Shown here: piece after piece, positions 18,066 through 25,670 of the stretch
Layout: each line of letters begins with the position of its first letter
Position numbering within the stretch: position 1 is the stretch's first letter
Source: Micromonospora siamensis
Lineage (GTDB): Bacteria > Actinomycetota > Actinomycetes > Mycobacteriales > Micromonosporaceae
DNA length: 64,000 nucleotides
Assembly: GCF_900090305.1 (NCBI RefSeq)
Contig: NZ_LT607751.1
Coordinates: forward strand, 5,022,001-5,086,000
Direction of reading: 5' to 3'
The notes under the pieces: model-generated
What the model was told of the DNA's origin: nothing
Seen by the model: the letters and a program-made list of their open reading frames with translations, nothing else
The model's database searches: none
Position numbers and translations under genes: made by a program

Positions 18066-18755
18066 ATGACGACTGTGGGACTCATCGGCAGCGGAAACAT
18101 CGGCGGCACCGTGGCCCGGCTGGCGGTCGCCGCCGGCCACGACGTGGTGCTCAGCAACTCCCGCGGGCCGGAGACGCTCAAGGAACTGGTCGACGAGCTG
18201 GGGCCGCGCGCCAGGGCGGCCACCCCGGCCGAGGCGGCGGCGGCCGGGGACCTGGTGGTGGTGACCATCCCCCTGCGGGCCTACCGGGACGTGCCGACCG
18301 CGCCGCTCGCCGGCAAGATCGTGATCGACACCAACAACTACTACCCCGAGCGGGACGGGCGGTTCCCGGAGCTGGACGACGAGTCGACCACCACCAGCGA
18401 GCTGGTCCAGCGGCACCTGCCGGAGTCCAGGGTGGTCAAGACGTTCAACAACATCTACTTCAAGCACCTGCTCGCCCTGGCCCGGCCGGCCGGCGCCGCC
18501 GACCGGACCGCCCTGCCGATCGCCGGCGACGACAGCGGCGCCAAGGCCACCGTCACCGCGTTCCTGGACTCGCTCGGCTACGACGCGGTCGACGTCGGCC
18601 CGCTGGCCGAGGGCTGGCGCTACCAGCGGGACACCAGCGCGTACGCGGCGCTCTACTCCGCCGACCCGGTGAACGACTGGGAGCGGCCGGCACCGGTCGA
18701 CGCCGAGAAGCTGCGCGCCGCCCTGGCCGCCGCCCGCCGCTACGCCGACAGCTGA
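18066..18755 (+). CDS. NADPH:F420 reductase-like Rossmann protein
   Basis: A 229-residue protein. The N-terminal Rossmann motif is TVGLIGSGNIGGTVARLAVA, followed by DVVLSNSRGPETL; a loop with SNSRGP in this position binds the NADP 2'-phosphate in NADPH:F420 oxidoreductases and in NAD(P)-binding domain YqiX/NpdG-like proteins. VIDTNNYYPERDG and VVKTFNNIYFKHL are further family segments. Actinobacteria use F420, so a hydride transfer between NADPH and F420 is plausible, but many relatives act on other substrates. ATG at 18066 lacks a clear ribosome binding site. It is followed by a large hairpin terminator. Confidence 0.75.
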   Translation: MTTVGLIGSGNIGGTVARLAVAAGHDVVLSNSRGPETLKELVDELGPRARAATPAEAAAAGDLVVVTIPLRAYRDVPTAPLAGKIVIDTNNYYPERDGRFPELDDESTTTSELVQRHLPESRVVKTFNNIYFKHLLALARPAGAADRTALPIAGDDSGAKATVTAFLDSLGYDAVDVGPLAEGWRYQRDTSAYAALYSADPVNDWERPAPVDAEKLRAALAAARRYADS

Positions 18756-18763
18756 TCAGGTGA

Positions 18764-18816
18764 CCGCCGGCCCGGGACAGGGCGTCCCACGGGGACGCTC
18801 GGCCCCGGACCGGCGG
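18764..18816 (+). terminator. Long hairpin after the F420-reductase-like gene
   Basis: CCGCCGG at 18764-18770 pairs with CCGGCGG at 18810-18816, with further pairing inside after one mismatch (about 5 bp, then GCGTCCC/GGGACGC near the loop). It begins 9 bases after the stop codon. Confidence 0.65.
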
Positions 18817-18888
18817 CGGGTCGGGTTGCGCAGCAGTCCCGCCTACGGGACTCTGGTGGTCGTCCCAACCGACCATCGGGAGACGACA

Positions 18889-19749
18889 ATGCCCCAGCTG
18901 CGTACCGCGTCGCGTCGGCTGCTCGCCGCCACCGCCGCGCTCCTGTTCGGCGCCACGCCGATCGGCGGAGCCGCGCCGGCCCGGGCCGCCACCGCGGCGG
19001 ACACCGTCGGGTACGTCCGGCTGGCGCACCTCTCCCCCGACACTCCCGCGGTGGACGTCTACCTCACCGCGCCGGGCGCCGCCGAACCGCGCCGCTTCCC
19101 CGGCGTCGCGTACGGGGTGGTGTCGGCGTACCTGCCACTGCCCGCCGGCCGGTACGCGGTGGCCATGCGCGAGGCGGGCGCCCCGGCCGACCAGCCGCCG
19201 GTGCTCACCACCGAGGTGGCGGTGACTGCGGGCGGGGCGTACACGGTGGCCGGAGTGGGCCGGCACGCCGACCTCGGGCTGCGGGTGCTCCGCGACGACC
19301 TCGGCGCCCCCGCGCCGGGCCGGGCGAAGGTCCGCGTCGTGCAGGCGTCGGTGCGTACCCCGGTGCTCGACGTCACCGCGACCGACGGCCCGGCCATCGC
19401 CGACGCGGTCCGGTTCGCCACCACCACCGGCTACCGCGAGGTCGAGCCGGGCCGGTGGCGGCTGCGGCTGGACGGGCGGAACGGGCCGAGCGCCACCGCC
19501 GAGGTGACCCTCGCCGGCGGCGCCGTCTACTCGCTGCTGGTGCTCGACGCGAAGCGCGGCGGGCTCGTCGCCGAGCTGCGCGAGGACGCCCGGGGCGGCA
19601 CGGTCGTCCCCACCGGCGGCGTGCAGACCGGCGCCGGCGGGACGGCCCGGCCGGGCGTCGGGGCGTACCCGATGCTGGCCGGCGGGCTGCTCGCGGGCGC
19701 CGCCGTGACGGGTGCGCTGCTGCTGCGCCGGCGGCGCACGACCTGGTGA
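18889..19749 (+). CDS. DUF4397-domain exported protein with C-terminal membrane anchor
   Basis: A 286-residue exported protein. A signal peptide (about 1-35, ending PARAAT) precedes two DUF4397-type beta modules: GYVRLAHLSPDTPAVDVYLT and KVRVVQASVRTPVLDVTA are the matching strands. A glycine-rich stretch leads to a single C-terminal membrane helix (YPMLAGGLLAGAAVTGALLL) and a basic RRRR tail. DUF4397 proteins are thought to be surface-exposed and often lie next to class F sortases, as here. No LPxTG-type sorting signal is visible before the helix, so membrane anchoring seems likelier than wall attachment. ATG at 18889 has GGGAG upstream. The stop overlaps the sortase GTG by four bases. Confidence 0.85.
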   Translation: MPQLRTASRRLLAATAALLFGATPIGGAAPARAATAADTVGYVRLAHLSPDTPAVDVYLTAPGAAEPRRFPGVAYGVVSAYLPLPAGRYAVAMREAGAPADQPPVLTTEVAVTAGGAYTVAGVGRHADLGLRVLRDDLGAPAPGRAKVRVVQASVRTPVLDVTATDGPAIADAVRFATTTGYREVEPGRWRLRLDGRNGPSATAEVTLAGGAVYSLLVLDAKRGGLVAELREDARGGTVVPTGGVQTGAGGTARPGVGAYPMLAGGLLAGAAVTGALLLRRRRTTW

Positions 19750-20432
19750 CCACCGGCGCGGCGATCCGGCGGCACCGGGCGGGCCGCCGTGGCCGCTCCG
19801 CCCGGGTCGCGGCCGGCGCGGCGCTCTGCCTGGCCGCCGGCACCGGCGTCGGCATCGCCACCACCCGCCCACCCGGCCCGGCCGCCGTCTGGCGACCCGG
19901 CTGCATCGACGACTGCCCGGCCGCCGCAGCGACCACCACCACCGCCGCCCGCCGCCCGCAGGGCCCACCCACCCGGGTACGCGTCGCGCGGATCGGCGTC
20001 GACTCCCAGCTGGCGCTGCTCGGCCTGGACCGGGCCGGCGAGCTGGTGCCGCCCGCCGACTTCGCCGAGGCCGGCTGGTACGGCGGCGGTCCCGTCCCGG
20101 GCGACCCCGGCCCCGCGGTGATCGCCGGTCACGTCGACTCGCCCACCGGTCCGGCCGTCTTCGCCCGCCTCGGTGAGCTGCGCCCCGGCGACCCGGTCGA
20201 GGTGTGGCGCGGCGGCCGGCCGGTGACCTTCCGGGTGACCGGCTCGCTGCGCACCCCGAAGGACCGGTTCCCCACCGCCGCCGTCTACGGCCCGACCCCC
20301 GGGCCGGAGCTGCGCCTGATCACCTGCGCCGGGGACTTCGACCGGCGTTCCCGCCACTACCGGGACAACCTGGTGGTCTTCGCCGTGGCGCAGGCCGCCG
20401 GCGGGCTGTTCCCCGACTCCGCGGCCGGCTGA
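19746..20432 (+). CDS. Class F sortase
   Basis: A 228-residue membrane-anchored cysteine transpeptidase. One N-terminal membrane helix (RVAAGAALCLAAGTGVGIA) is followed by a Thr/Ala-rich linker and the sortase beta-barrel from about residue 75 (TRVRVARIGVDSQLALLGLD). Catalytic histidine is in VIAGHVDSPTGPA, catalytic cysteine in LRLITCAGDFD, and the arginine downstream in RSRHYRDNLVV. This matches the actinobacterial class F enzymes, which are of largely unknown function. GTG at 19746 overlaps the upstream stop (GTGA), so translation is coupled to the DUF4397 protein, its probable partner or substrate. An obvious sorting motif in that protein is missing. Confidence 0.9.
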   Translation: MTTGAAIRRHRAGRRGRSARVAAGAALCLAAGTGVGIATTRPPGPAAVWRPGCIDDCPAAAATTTTAARRPQGPPTRVRVARIGVDSQLALLGLDRAGELVPPADFAEAGWYGGGPVPGDPGPAVIAGHVDSPTGPAVFARLGELRPGDPVEVWRGGRPVTFRVTGSLRTPKDRFPTAAVYGPTPGPELRLITCAGDFDRRSRHYRDNLVVFAVAQAAGGLFPDSAAG

Positions 20433-20470
20433 CCACACCTCGCCGGGCGGCGGACCGGTCGGGGCGCGGC

Positions 20471-20476
20471 TAGGAT
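20471..20476 (+). promoter_or_regulatory. -10 element of a leaderless threonine dehydratase-like promoter
   Basis: TAGGAT, 7 bases, then the GTG at 20484; no ribosome binding site between. Confidence 0.55.
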
Positions 20477-20483
20477 CCGCGGC

Positions 20484-21431
20484 GTGCGACTGGTCAGCGA
20501 GGACGAGATCACGGCGGCGGAACGACGACTGGCCGGCCGGGTGGTGCACACCCCGCTGCTGCCCTGCCCCCGGCTCGGCGACGACCTCGGCCTGCCACTC
20601 GCGGTCAAGGCGGAGAACCTCCAGCACACCGGCAGCTTCAAGACCCGGGGCGCGCTGAACGCCCTGCTGGCCCTCGTCGAGCGGGACACCCCGCCGACCG
20701 GGCTGGTGGCCTACTCCGCCGGCAACCACGCCGCCGCCGTGGCGTACGCCGGGCACACCTCCGGACTGCCCACCGTGGTCTGCATGCCGACCCGGGCGGT
20801 GTCCACGAAGGTGACGACGGTCCGCCGGTACGGCGCCGAGGTGCTGCTGACCGACGACCTGGTCGCCACCGCCCGGGGCCTCGCGGCCGAGCGCGGCTGG
20901 CACCTGCTGGAGCCCTTCGACCACCCCGACGTCATCGCCGGCGCCGCCACCGTCGGACGGGAGATCCTGGCCGCCGGGCCCGCACCCGACCTCGTCCTGG
21001 TGCCCGTGGGCGGGGGTGGACTGATCAGCGGCATCGCCGCGGCCCTGCGGTCGGCGTCGCCGCGGACCCGGATCGTCGGGGTGGAACCGGCCGGCGCGAA
21101 CGTCGTGTCGTACGCCCTGCGCACGGCCGGCGGCACGCCGCCGGACCGGCCGGCGTCGGTGGCCGACGGGCTGGCCGCCCCCTTCGCCGGCCGGCACACG
21201 CTGGCCCACGTCCGGGCACTGGTCGACGCGGTGGTCGAGATCCCCGAGGAGTCCATCCTGCCCGCCTGGGCGGAGCTGCTGGACGCCACGAAACTGCTGG
21301 TGGAGCCCTCGGCGGCGGTCGGGCTGGCGGCGCTGCGCGCCGGGCTGGTCGAGACCGCGCCGGCAACCCGGACGGTGCTGGTGCTCAGCGGCGGCAACGT
21401 GGCGCCGGCGACGCTGGCCACCCTCGGCTGA
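20484..21431 (+). CDS. Threonine/serine dehydratase-family PLP enzyme
   Basis: A 315-residue fold-type II PLP enzyme that deaminates threonine or serine to the 2-oxo acid. The PLP lysine lies in QHTGSFKTRGALNALL, the substrate loop in AYSAGNHAAAVAYAG, the phosphate-binding glycines in VPVGGGGLISGIAAAL, and the C-terminal LSGGNVAPATL. It has no regulatory ACT domain, so it is a short catabolic-type or serine-racemase-like enzyme and not the allosteric biosynthetic IlvA. GTG at 20484 is supported by the leaderless-type TAGGAT. Its exact substrate is open. It is convergent with the DUF2203 gene, with 30 bases between stops. Confidence 0.88.
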   Translation: MRLVSEDEITAAERRLAGRVVHTPLLPCPRLGDDLGLPLAVKAENLQHTGSFKTRGALNALLALVERDTPPTGLVAYSAGNHAAAVAYAGHTSGLPTVVCMPTRAVSTKVTTVRRYGAEVLLTDDLVATARGLAAERGWHLLEPFDHPDVIAGAATVGREILAAGPAPDLVLVPVGGGGLISGIAAALRSASPRTRIVGVEPAGANVVSYALRTAGGTPPDRPASVADGLAAPFAGRHTLAHVRALVDAVVEIPEESILPAWAELLDATKLLVEPSAAVGLAALRAGLVETAPATRTVLVLSGGNVAPATLATLG

Positions 21432-21461
21432 CCTGTTGCCCGGCGCGGACCGCGCGGCCGT

Positions 21462-21812
21462 TCAGACCGGGCGGCGCCCGGCGAACCCGCACTCGACCCG
21501 GTGGTACCAGCGCACGTCGGCGTCCCCCTCCAGCCAGCACCACAGCACCGGCCGGCCCGCGCGCTCGCCGGGGAAGTCCAGCAGCACCGGGGCGATGCCC
21601 TTGACCTGGATGTCGTGCTCGTGGAACTCGTCGACGATGCCGTGCAGCCGGGCCTCCAGCGCCTTGACCTCGGCCAACCCGCCGTGGACGCTCACCCCGG
21701 GGCCGGCCAGGTCGGCCCGGAGCTCGGCCAGGTCGGCGCGGAGCCGGATCAGCTCGTCGATCCGTGGGCGCAGCGTCGCCACCAGGTGTCGCGACTGGGC
21801 GAGGGTGAACAC
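21462..21812 (-). CDS. DUF2203-family protein
   Basis: A 116-residue cytoplasmic protein, mostly helical at the N-terminus (FTLAQSRHLVATLRPRIDEL) with a coiled-coil-like middle, then GIAPVLLDFPGERAGRPVL and the conserved end WYHRVECGFAGRRPV. This pattern is the DUF2203 family, found widely in bacteria without a known function. GTG at 21812 is chosen because CATACT (one base from TATACT) ends 6 bases upstream and the protein then begins VFTLAQ, as is typical for the family. A much longer in-frame extension runs through a repeat element and is not believed. The gene lies just downstream of that repeat. Confidence 0.82.
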   Translation of the reverse strand: MFTLAQSRHLVATLRPRIDELIRLRADLAELRADLAGPGVSVHGGLAEVKALEARLHGIVDEFHEHDIQVKGIAPVLLDFPGERAGRPVLWCWLEGDADVRWYHRVECGFAGRRPV

Positions 21813-21818
21813 CCGAGC

Positions 21819-21824
21819 AGTATG
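21819..21824 (-). promoter_or_regulatory. -10 element of a leaderless DUF2203 promoter
   Basis: CATACT on the minus strand ends 6 bases before the GTG start; five of six bases match TATACT. Confidence 0.5.
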
Positions 21825-21881
21825 GGGCACGGCACCCGATGACGACTTCCCCGAGGCGACCGCGGCCAGGGCTCGCCGGCA

Positions 21882-22122
21882 CGACGGCGCGGTGCGCGAG
21901 TCGCGTCCGTGGCGCCGGGTGGCCGGCCGATCGGTCACTCCCCGTACCGGCGGGTCGCCGGGGCGGCATCCGCCCGGCCGCCGCTTTGCTCTGCTGCCCC
22001 CGACGCACCACCGCGATGACCTGCTGTTGGTCACCCGATCATCCGCTCGGCCCACGGCCACCCCGGTCACCTTCCGCTACTGAGGCGCGGGGGGCAGCAG
22101 AGCAAAGGCGGGCGCGGGTGGT
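21882..22122. repeat. Dispersed ~240-bp repeat with inverted arms, copy 1
   Basis: This stretch is homologous, in the same orientation, to 36140-36380. The best-conserved blocks are CGACGGCGCGGTGCGCG at the left end, CGGTCACTCCCCGTAC, and the block at 21983-22023. Within it, the arm at 21984-22001 (CTTTGCTCTGCTGCCCCC) is the exact reverse complement of 22090-22107, a perfect 18-bp stem around an 88-base loop. It occupies most of the gap between proC (ending at 22231) and the DUF2203 start. It carries no convincing gene; open frames through it differ between copies. It could be a MITE-like element or a structured RNA. Confidence 0.8.
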
Positions 22123-22230
22123 CTGCCGGGGGTGGCCGGAGCCGACGAGGCTCTCGGTGCCGCCGGCGGGGTCGGCCGGGCGCCTCGGGTCACCGCCGGC
22201 CCGATCGCGCCGCCGTCGGGGGCGGTTTGC

Positions 22231-23049
22231 TCAGTCGGCCTGCGCGGCCAGTTCCCGGGCCCGGTCCCGAGCCGCCTCCAGCGCGGCCAGCAGCGCCGCC
22301 CGCACCCCGTGCTTCTCCAGCTCCCGGATCGCCGAGATGGTGGTGCCGGCCGGCGAGGTGACCGCCTCGCGCAGCTTGACCGGGTGCTCCCCGGAGTCGC
22401 GGAGCATGACCGCGGAGCCGATCGCGGTCTGCACGATCAGCTCGTGCGCCACCTGCCTCGGCAGGCCGAGCAGGATGCCGGCGTCGATCATCGCCTCGAC
22501 CAGGAGATAGAAGTACGCCGGGCCGGAGCCGGAGAGCGCGGTCACCGCGTCCTGCTGCGACTCGGGGACCCGGACCGTCGAGCCCAGCGGCTTGAACATC
22601 TCCTCGGCCAGGGCCAGGTGCTCGCCGGTGGCGTGCGCGCCCGCCGAGATCGCGGTCATCGCCTCGTCCACCAGGGCGGGGGTGTTGGTCATCACCCGCA
22701 CCACCGGGGTGCCCTCGGGCAACCGGCGGGCGAAGAAGGTGGTGGGCAGGCCGGCGCAGAGCGAGACGACCAGCTTGTCGGCCGGCACCTTGGGACCGAT
22801 CTCGTCCAGCAGGGTGGCCGCGTCCTGCGGCTTGACCGACACGGCGAGCACCGCAGCCTCGTCGACGGCGGTGAGGTTGTCCACCACCCGCACGCCGTAC
22901 CGGGCGGTCAGCTCCTCGGCACGCTCCGGTCGACGGGCGGTGGCGAGCAGCCGGTCGGTCGGCCAGCCGGACCGCAGCAGGCCGGAGAGCATCAACTCGC
23001 CGATCTTGCCCGCGCCGATCACCGCGACCGTGTGCCTGGCCGATCCCAT
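22231..23049 (-). CDS. proC: Pyrroline-5-carboxylate reductase
   Basis: A 272-residue enzyme catalysing the last step of proline synthesis, NADPH reduction of pyrroline-5-carboxylate. The Rossmann motif is VAVIGAGKIGELMLSGLL, followed by AVSVKPQD; the C-terminal substrate domain has TALSGSGPAYFYLLVEAM and the dimer-forming EAVTSPAGTTISAI. Length is standard. ATG at 23049 has GGAAGGGG about 9 bases upstream. It is downstream of pfkA on the same strand with a 71-base gap that holds a hairpin, so it may be expressed separately. Confidence 0.95.
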   Translation of the reverse strand: MGSARHTVAVIGAGKIGELMLSGLLRSGWPTDRLLATARRPERAEELTARYGVRVVDNLTAVDEAAVLAVSVKPQDAATLLDEIGPKVPADKLVVSLCAGLPTTFFARRLPEGTPVVRVMTNTPALVDEAMTAISAGAHATGEHLALAEEMFKPLGSTVRVPESQQDAVTALSGSGPAYFYLLVEAMIDAGILLGLPRQVAHELIVQTAIGSAVMLRDSGEHPVKLREAVTSPAGTTISAIRELEKHGVRAALLAALEAARDRARELAAQAD

Positions 23050-23075
23050 CGGTCGTACCCCTTCCGTCGCCTGAG

Positions 23076-23097
23076 GACCGTCGGCGGCGCGACGGTC
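23076..23097 (-). terminator. Short hairpin between pfkA and proC
   Basis: GACCGTCG pairs with CGACGGTC around a 6-base loop, 24 bases beyond the phosphofructokinase stop in the direction of transcription. It may terminate or attenuate read-through into proC. Confidence 0.4.
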
Positions 23098-23120
23098 GCC
23101 CGCCGCGCCGCCCAGCAGGG

Positions 23121-24149
23121 TCAGCTGCCGAAGAAGACCTCGGCCTCTTCGTAGCGCTCGATCGGGACGGTCTTCAGCTCGGCGGTCGCGTCGGCCAGCG
23201 GGACGCGGACGATGTCCGTGCTCTGCATCGCGACCATCTTGCCCCAGTCGCCCTCGTGCGCCGCGTCGATCGCCTGCAGGCCGAGCCGGGTGGCCAGCAC
23301 CCGGTCGAACGCGGTCGGGGTGCCGCCGCGCTGGATGTGGCCGAGCACCACGGTGCGGGCCTCCTTGCCGGTCTTCGCCTCCAGCTGCTCGGCGAGCCAC
23401 TGGCCGATGCCGCCGAGGCGGACGTGACCGAACGAGTCCAGCTCCTGGTTGTGCAGCACCATCTGGCCGTCCAGCGGCTGGGCGCCCTCGGCGACCACCA
23501 CGATCGGGGCGTACTGGTGCTGGAAGCGCTTCTCGACGTAGCCGGCGACCTGCTCGACGTCGAACTGCCGCTCGGGCAGCAGGATCACGTTGGCGCCACC
23601 GGCCAGGCCGGCGTGCAGGGCGATCCAGCCGGCGTGCCGGCCCATCACCTCGACGACCAGCGTGCGGTGGTGGCTCTCCGCGGTGGTGTGCAGCCGGTCG
23701 ATGGCCTCCATCGCGATGTTGACCGCGGTGTCGAAGCCGAAGGTGTAGTCGGTGGCGCCGAGGTCGTTGTCGATCGTCTTCGGCACGCCGATCACGTTGA
23801 CGCCCAGCTCGTGCAGCTTGGTGGCGACCCCGAGGGTGTCCTCGCCGCCGATCGCGATCAGGGCGTCGACGCCCTGCGCGGCGAGGTTCTCCTTGATCCG
23901 CTCCACGCCGTTCTCGATCTTGAACGGGTTGGTCCGGGAGGAGCCGAGGATGGTGCCGCCGCGCGGCAGGATGCCGCGGACCTCCGCGATGCCCAGGGGC
24001 TTGGACAGGCCCTCCAGCGGGCCCTTCCAGCCGTCCCGGAAGCCCACGAACTCGTGACCGTAGGTGGCGACGCCCTTGCGGACCACCGCCCGGATTACCG
24101 CGTTGAGACCCGGGCAGTCGCCGCCGCCGGTGAGCACGCCGATACGCAT
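23121..24149 (-). CDS. pfkA: 6-phosphofructokinase of the PPi-dependent type
   Basis: A 342-residue phosphofructokinase, phosphorylating fructose 6-phosphate in glycolysis. The N-terminus is MRIGVLTGGGDCPGLNAVI. Two positions separate phosphate donors: the residue after GGE/GGD is glycine in ATP enzymes and aspartate in PPi enzymes, and PGTIDND becomes PKTIDND in PPi enzymes. Here they read IAIGGEDTLG and GVPKTIDNDLG, both the PPi-type states, as I recall for the Amycolatopsis methanolica enzyme. VVEVMGRHAGWIALHAG and GHIQRGGTPTAFDR are the other family motifs. ATG at 24149 has AGGAGG 11 bases upstream; a start 9 codons earlier would place that site inside the gene. Donor preference is a prediction. 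Confidence 0.93.
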   Translation of the reverse strand: MRIGVLTGGGDCPGLNAVIRAVVRKGVATYGHEFVGFRDGWKGPLEGLSKPLGIAEVRGILPRGGTILGSSRTNPFKIENGVERIKENLAAQGVDALIAIGGEDTLGVATKLHELGVNVIGVPKTIDNDLGATDYTFGFDTAVNIAMEAIDRLHTTAESHHRTLVVEVMGRHAGWIALHAGLAGGANVILLPERQFDVEQVAGYVEKRFQHQYAPIVVVAEGAQPLDGQMVLHNQELDSFGHVRLGGIGQWLAEQLEAKTGKEARTVVLGHIQRGGTPTAFDRVLATRLGLQAIDAAHEGDWGKMVAMQSTDIVRVPLADATAELKTVPIERYEEAEVFFGS

Positions 24150-24326
24150 GATCTGCTCATCCTCCTGGAGCATCAGGTGAAGCCCGATTTGCCCCAGGAT
24201 ATGCGTCAGATCAGACCATCGGCGCCGTTGCCGGCCCGGGGCGGGCCGTCCGTGCGAACTGTAGTCGGCGCAGCGGTACGCCGACACCGCGCCCCGGGCG
24301 GTCCCACCCGCCGGACCGGCTACCGG

Positions 24327-24830
24327 TCAGTAGCTGACCTCGTGGTTCTCGCCCGCCTTCGGCGGCCTGCCGGTCACCGCCGCCTTGGCGAACCCGAGCA
24401 GGTTGACCACCGCGCTGCCCGGCGAGTCCCAGTACTCCGCCGAGCTGGCGTGCACCCGGACCAGGGTCAGCCGCGGGGTCTCCAGCCCCTCCGGGAACCA
24501 CGTCTTGAGCAGCGGGTTCCACAACTGCTCCGCCTTCGCCCGGTCGAAGCCCTCCCGAGCCGTGCCGGACAACGACACCCAGGAGTTGTGCCGCTGGTCG
24601 GAGAAGGCCACGTTCACCTCCGGGTTGACCCGGATCTGGCGCACCTTCGCCGAGTCGCCGTACGCGAAGAACCACAGGTCGCCGTCGAACTCGGCCTCCT
24701 GCAGGGCCATCGGACGGCTGACCATCCGGCCGTCCACCCCGATCGTGGTGAACATGCAGATCCGGGCCTGCCGGACCAGCTCGGTCACCCGGTGACGCGC
24801 GTCGGCTGCGGTGGTCGGCTCGTCGGTCAT
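24327..24830 (-). CDS. Pyridoxamine 5'-phosphate oxidase-like flavin-binding protein
   Basis: A 167-residue split-barrel protein of the pyridoxamine-phosphate-oxidase-like fold, similar to general stress protein 26. The motifs are ARICMFTTIGVDGRMVSRPM at the start, DLWFFAYGDSAKVRQIRVNP, VNVAFSDQRHNSWVSLSGTA and a C-terminal SAEYWDSPG. Such proteins bind FMN, FAD or F420 and many are stress-induced; the substrate is unknown. ATG at 24830 follows GAAGGGA. It lies between the exoribonuclease and pfkA on the same strand; the 177 bases after it, before pfkA, contain no gene and presumably hold the pfkA promoter. Confidence 0.85.
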   Translation of the reverse strand: MTDEPTTAADARHRVTELVRQARICMFTTIGVDGRMVSRPMALQEAEFDGDLWFFAYGDSAKVRQIRVNPEVNVAFSDQRHNSWVSLSGTAREGFDRAKAEQLWNPLLKTWFPEGLETPRLTLVRVHASSAEYWDSPGSAVVNLLGFAKAAVTGRPPKAGENHEVSY

Positions 24831-24909
24831 GGCACATCCCTTCACGTCGGCTCGACGGAACCGGTGCCCGGGACGGAACGGGTCAAACCTGCGATCTGCC
24901 CGAAGTCGG

Positions 24910-25407
24910 TCAGCGCCGGGTCATCGCCTGCCAGCGGGCCAGGTTGTGCCGGGCGTCGACCAGCGCGTCGTGCCGCTCCGCGGCCGCGTCCGGCAGCTTC
25001 GGCCGGCCCCGGTCGTCCCAGAGCTGGCGCAGCTCCTTGGTGAACCGGGGGATCTCCCGGGGCAGCGCGGTCATCGACCCCCAGAGCTGGGCGAGCACCA
25101 CGTGGTCGTACGCGGCGTACCAGGCCCACAGCTCCAGCTGCTCACCCGGGCGGTCCCGCACCGGCTCGAGCAGGAACTCGTGCAGGTCGTCGCGGATCCG
25201 TTCCCGCGACCGCCAGGCGCGGTCGGCCGGCGACGGGAGCCGGTCCAGCACGTTGCGGCGCACCCACGGCACGGCCCGGGAGTCGTCGAACTCGGTGGAG
25301 ACCGCGTAGAACTCGCGGCCGTACTCGTCGACGACGCCGATCGACACCAGGTCGATGGTGCGGCCGTCCTCGATGAATTCGCAGTCGTAGAAATAGCGGT
25401 AGACCAT
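24910..25407 (-). CDS. Rv2179c-family DEDDh 3'-5' exoribonuclease
   Basis: A 165-residue exonuclease of the RNase T/DEDDh superfamily. The metal-binding DxE motif is at the very start (YRYFYDCEFIEDGRTIDLVS), the next aspartate is in AWYAAYDHVVLAQLWG, and the final HxxxxD reads RHDALVDARHN. This matches M. tuberculosis Rv2179c, a polyadenylate-acting 3' exoribonuclease that there sits beside DAHP synthase; here about 12.6 kb separates them. ATG at 25407 is preceded on the minus strand by CAGGAT ending 7 bases upstream, compatible with a leaderless start; another ATG three codons earlier is possible. It probably takes part in RNA trimming or turnover. Confidence 0.88.
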   Translation of the reverse strand: MVYRYFYDCEFIEDGRTIDLVSIGVVDEYGREFYAVSTEFDDSRAVPWVRRNVLDRLPSPADRAWRSRERIRDDLHEFLLEPVRDRPGEQLELWAWYAAYDHVVLAQLWGSMTALPREIPRFTKELRQLWDDRGRPKLPDAAAERHDALVDARHNLARWQAMTRR

Positions 25408-25670
25408 CGGCACCATCCTGGCCCACCCCGGCGCCGCCGCCGACGGCGGGGCCCGGGCGACGGCCGGACCGCGCAGCCGCACGTCAGCGAGGTGTCAGTG
25501 CGGCCCCGGCCTGGTCACGGAAGTGATTTGAGGGGTGTACAGCAAGCGACCGGACCGTCATGATCTGATGTGTACCGCTACCGGACGCCGCACCGGTTCC
25601 GCCGACTTCGTGCCGGGAACTGTCGCGTTCACCCGGTGCGTGAGGTCCTTTACCGGGGAGGGGTTGGGCC

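Noticed and set aside
21882..22070. N-terminal extension of the DUF2203 frame into the repeat, and the parallel extension of the monooxygenase frame near 36120-36319
   Set aside because: Both extensions share a short RWCVGGSRAKR stretch only because both run through the repeat. The true starts have family-like N-termini and better initiation signals.
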